64,000 bases of DNA from Lathyrus oleraceus (Eukaryota; Streptophyta; Magnoliopsida; Fabales; Fabaceae): contig NC_066584.1 of NCBI RefSeq assembly GCF_024323335.1, positions 430,803,319-430,867,318 of the forward strand. The letters run 5' to 3'. Below the pieces are notes generated by a model, which had not been told where the DNA came from, made no database searches, and saw only the letters and a list, made by a program, of their open reading frames with translations. Position 1 is the first letter of the stretch. Every line of letters starts with the position of its first letter. Positions 61,031 to 64,000 of this stretch are shown in pieces. The translations under genes were made by a program, and so were the position numbers.

Positions 61031-61265
61031 GCTTTATTTTAGAAAAGAGTTCAAGAAAGTCACAAAAAACAAAAAACATTGCCATTTTTATTGTTTTGAA
61101 AATAAAAGTAAAAAAACAGAAAGACAGTGAGCGCAAATTTGATTGCAAAACGTCCTTTATTGATGATAATCATTGAAAATTCAAAACATGATGTGGCCCT
61201 ACAATGAACCACTACGCCTTGGGTAGAGCGTAGGGCTTTCATGCAAAATGAAAAACAAAAGAAAA
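61031..61265 (-). other. Possible pol-proximal intron of the Tat-lineage element
   Basis: A 235-bp non-coding, T-rich (element sense) gap between an upstream coding fragment and pol. Ogre-type elements are known for an intron between the gag-protease part and pol, so the position fits, but the splice sites were not established. Confidence 0.35.
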
Positions 61266-61496
61266 TTACTCTGTCTGAAGAGTAACTTGGACTATTTCTT
61301 CAACAATCCAGTTATTGATCTTCTCCCCTGGAGCACACGGGCGCACCCAATTATCCATATCACAATCACTGTCACCATCTTCATTGTCTGTTGCAAATAC
61401 ATCCCCGTGATTCATCAATCCAGCACTAGTGATGGTACACGGCCCTTTCTGATTCTGGAACGGGAACAAGGATGAGAAATCCTCTTCAAGAACACC
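61266..61496 (-). pseudogene. Short coding fragment upstream of Tat-lineage pol
   Basis: Reads GVLEEDFSSLFPFQNQKG, then VFATDNEDGDSDCDMDNW, ending with VRPCAPGEKINNWIVEEIVQ and a stop. An acceptor-like TTACAG precedes it at about 61497. It looks like the C-terminal exon of the upstream gag-protease ORF of a Tat element. The protease active site and all of gag are missing. Confidence 0.5.
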
Positions 61497-62267
61497 TGTA
61501 ATGATGCAAGAATGATATGTGTATGATGCATATGCTATGTTTTATCATGAATAAACTTGAAAAATGATATGCATATGCGGTTTAACCTTTTCTTTTTTAT
61601 GCATTATTTTTTTTGAAAATGGACATGCTATGATGCAAAATGATGAAACAATGGATGGTTGGCTGTGTATCTCAAGGCACAGGATCAGAACTTCATCATG
61701 AATTCGGAACCGGGAACCATAGAACACAATCATCAACTTAGAACCCATACTTCAGAACCAACGACCACCAACAAGAACCAAACAGAAGTCACCAACAGGA
61801 CACGGTCACCAACAAAATAAGTCACCATCAGTACCTGTAAATGATTCATTCCCACCCCACTCACGAGTGTAATCTAGGTCAGGGTAAGGTCAAGAGAAAC
61901 GCATGATAAACAATCCTTTCAAGAATATCATCATATGCACACCAGGTGTATGCAATGATAATACCCCATCAGAATCTGAATTGCTCGTGATACCATGTTC
62001 CGCTAAGTGGCGCCATACCACTCGCTTCCCATGAATCACTCTATTCCTAGGTGTCATAAAGTTCACTCATAGCCTGTGTATTAGGCCTTTTACCTCTTGT
62101 GACTCCCACCCAACAGCGAAACAGATACAGCCAGCACAATATGCATGAAACAGTAAAGCGCACATAGGATGCAATGCAAGCAGATAAGTATGCAAAACAG
62201 TAAATAAATAACACACAATAGACAATAAACAAACAAACGCTAGGAAAGGCCCACTAGGGAAAATAAA
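61497..62267 (-). other. Leader region of the Tat-lineage element, no gag
   Basis: This is the stretch between the primer site and the first coding fragment, only about 0.8 kb. No capsid or zinc-knuckle sequence was seen on either strand, so gag is deleted or the element is a non-autonomous form. Confidence 0.6.
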
Positions 62268-62285
62268 TCCCCAGCAGAGTCGCCA
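62268..62285 (-). promoter_or_regulatory. Primer-binding site, TGGCGACTCTGCTGGGGA
   Basis: On the minus strand this follows the 5' LTR end (GGAGCGACA) after two bases. It is not the tRNA-Met type seen elsewhere in the window. Tat/Ogre elements are known to use a tRNA-Arg-type site, which this resembles. Confidence 0.85.
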
Positions 62286-62287
62286 AC

Positions 62288-64000
62288 TGTCGCTCCCCGG
62301 ATTTCCCGAATCCAAGTACAAACGCGAAAAGAGGTGGCGAGGAAAAAGAGTAGAGTCGCCAGCTATGTACATTTATCCAAAGAGGAGGGAAAGGTAGTAC
62401 TGCGTAACCAAGAGGGAACGGATAAAACAAAGTCTCGAACCAAAGAAAACTGAGTAAGGGGGCCGGTTACGTGAAGGGAAGGTTATCGCACCCCTTCACA
62501 TCTGTGGTACTCCACAGGATCCACGATTGATATTTATGTCTAAAGTGTGTGTATAAAAAGTCCTATATGCGATGCAAAAGAGAGAAAATCAAAGTAGGGA
62601 AAAGAAAGAGTTATTGCTCGCACAGGCCCTACCCTGCTGCATACGTATCTCAAGAAGGATTGAGAATCAGAGCACCATAGCTCGGCTAACCTATGTGTTT
62701 GTTTTTTGTGATGAATGACGTTACCACACAATCTACCGGATGCTCGACCTTTGGAGACTTACTCACCTGTAGTAGAAGGAGTTAACGTGTTCTTAGGAGA
62801 AGAAAAATCAATGAGTTTGTTTGTTTTAGGAATGCTCATGCAAAAAGGAAGTCCTAGACGAAGGAACCGTGCTACCTTAATTGACATGCAAACGAGAGAC
62901 TATACGAAGCCTAGCAATCCTATGGGGAGACAATCACACCATACAAAACAAACATGCATAAAATAAACACGCCAACAAGGGGGCTCAAACATACGTGGGT
63001 AGGGCTTTAGTCAAGAGGGGTCATATCAACCTCGACAAACAAGCCATAGAAAGGTAATCAAATGGGCTCTTAACCACTGACATTGAACGTCAGGGTGAGC
63101 AGATCAAGCGGGTAATGAGGATAAGACCTCATAGCTCTTAACCCTGGATAGGATGAGCTCATGACAAAAAGTGGGGATTCAGAAAGGTGGAACCCTCTCC
63201 GCTGACTGACCGGACAAAAGATCTTGGGCTTTTGTTCTGAAGCATCGACATGTGGTGTGAGCATAAAGAACGATACACTGAATAACGGGGGGTTGACTAC
63301 TAATCCCTTTTATCCGTCAATTGCCTCTTCATGGAGGTCTTTAGCACTGGTGCCTCTTCTTGGAGGTCTTTGGGCACAAAAGTAAACACACAAAAACATT
63401 GCCTCCTATCGAGGTCTTCCAGCTAAGAAAGCGGTAAAATACGGGAAAATATGTAAAAGGGATCAAGAGATCTACCACACGGACAAAGGTCTGAAGTAAC
63501 AGTAACTAAAGAAATAAGAAACCCAGAGATCTCTCAGGCTAGCACCATCAAAGAAAACAAGTCAGCAAAGCAATCAGAATAAATCTCCAAATGGTATCCC
63601 ACAAATAAAGGGGAATACCAAGCAAGCTATCTTTCAAGGTTCATGTGAGCCCTCACAAAAACTCAACAAACACGTTAGAGTAACAGGATGGAATCAGGAG
63701 AAAACATGCCATGACAAACACAAAACAGATTAGAGCAAACAGAAAAAATCAATTACTATCACGCTCGCTACTGCTTCGCTTAGCGAGGTGCTAGCGAAGC
63801 TTCGCTACATGCTCGCCTAGCGAGGTGCTAGCGAGTGTCTGCGGGTTTTGGATTCTTCCTTGATAACAATCCGATTTCCATAATCCCAAACCCTACGGTA
63901 TCCATCTCAGAAACGAAGTGATTAAAACATTCAAGGCATTATTTTACACATTCATGCGCATCTAAGCCCGAATGCCTCATACATTTAGAAATTTCAAATC
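62288..64000 (-). repeat. 5' LTR of the Tat-lineage element, cut by the window edge
   Basis: Matches 51056-52768 of the 3' LTR base for base in register. By the 3' copy, about 603 bp more should lie beyond 64000. It includes the TAGCGAAGCTTCGCTA palindrome cluster near 63775-63835. Confidence 0.95.

Larger units (their letters stand above)
51056..64000 (-). mobile_element. Tat-lineage Ty3 retrotransposon, nearly complete in the window
   Basis: The element runs on the minus strand: 5' LTR from beyond the window edge to 62288, primer site, leader, pol, long 3' non-coding region, polypurine tract, and 3' LTR 53371-51056. The two LTR copies can be compared over 1713 bp at a constant offset of 11232 bp. 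By eye I count about 21 substitutions and no net indel, so the insertion is fairly young. Pol carries a second, extra RNase H domain, which is the hallmark of the Tat/Ogre group. No gag was found. A Copia-like solo LTR (53449-54829) has inserted into its 3' region. Confidence 0.93.

Overview
The window is nuclear DNA of a flowering plant. The most likely source is a legume with a large genome, and a Fabeae-like genome (pea, vetch, lentil) would fit. The reasons are the AT-rich composition, one ordinary intron-rich nuclear gene, dense nesting of LTR retrotransposons, Tat/Ogre-lineage Ty3 elements with multi-kilobase LTRs, and two MuDR-like (MULE) and two plant-mobile-domain (PMD) gene remnants. 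The species is an inference; no marker gene proves it.

Only one conventional host gene is visible. It lies on the minus strand between 37457 and 22377 and encodes the RPC3/RPC82 (POLR3C-like) subunit of RNA polymerase III. Thirteen exons can be joined with consistent phases at every junction to give a 537-residue protein without a stop. Its intron 7 is about 8.9 kb long because transposons have landed in it. The main one is a structurally complete Copia element (27100-32164) with an open 1556-codon polyprotein, 138-bp LTRs that differ at one base, and the target duplication ACTAT. Intron 8 is mostly a Tourist/Harbinger-like MITE.

Layout. 1-2285: AT-rich DNA, a long (AT)n tract and a Copia pol fragment. 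2286-5760: LTR, primer site and damaged coding remnant of a Ty3 chromovirus-like element. 6923-7116: a MITE with target duplication. 7117-9669: a decayed Copia element, interrupted at 9670 by a second chromovirus-like element (complete LTR 9670-12088, gag-pol remnant to about 13195). 13196-16290: a PMD-gene remnant with repeated GGAGATGCATCTCC palindromes. 16288-19257: a decayed MULE transposase. 19404-22010: a truncated Tat/Ogre-type LTR. 22377-37457: the RPC3 gene. 37590-37680: a SINE-like Pol III promoter pair. 38011-43190: a PMD gene and a MULE transposase in divergent orientation, both decayed almost only by nonsense changes. 43950-50504: 3' part and 3' LTR of a Tat/Ogre-type element (plus strand). 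51056-64000: most of a second Tat-lineage element on the minus strand (3' LTR, 3' non-coding region, integrase, RT and dual RNase H, leader, primer site, and a 5' LTR cut by the window edge), with a Copia-like solo LTR nested inside it.

The most unusual signal is non-coding. Three separate retroelement regions (45220-45895, 54309-54440, 54890-56215) are arrays of short hairpins. In each array the loop stays nearly constant while the two stem arms change together. The LTRs of both Tat elements also carry reiterated dyad-symmetric motifs. I know of no described function for these arrays; they are the best candidate here for something undescribed.
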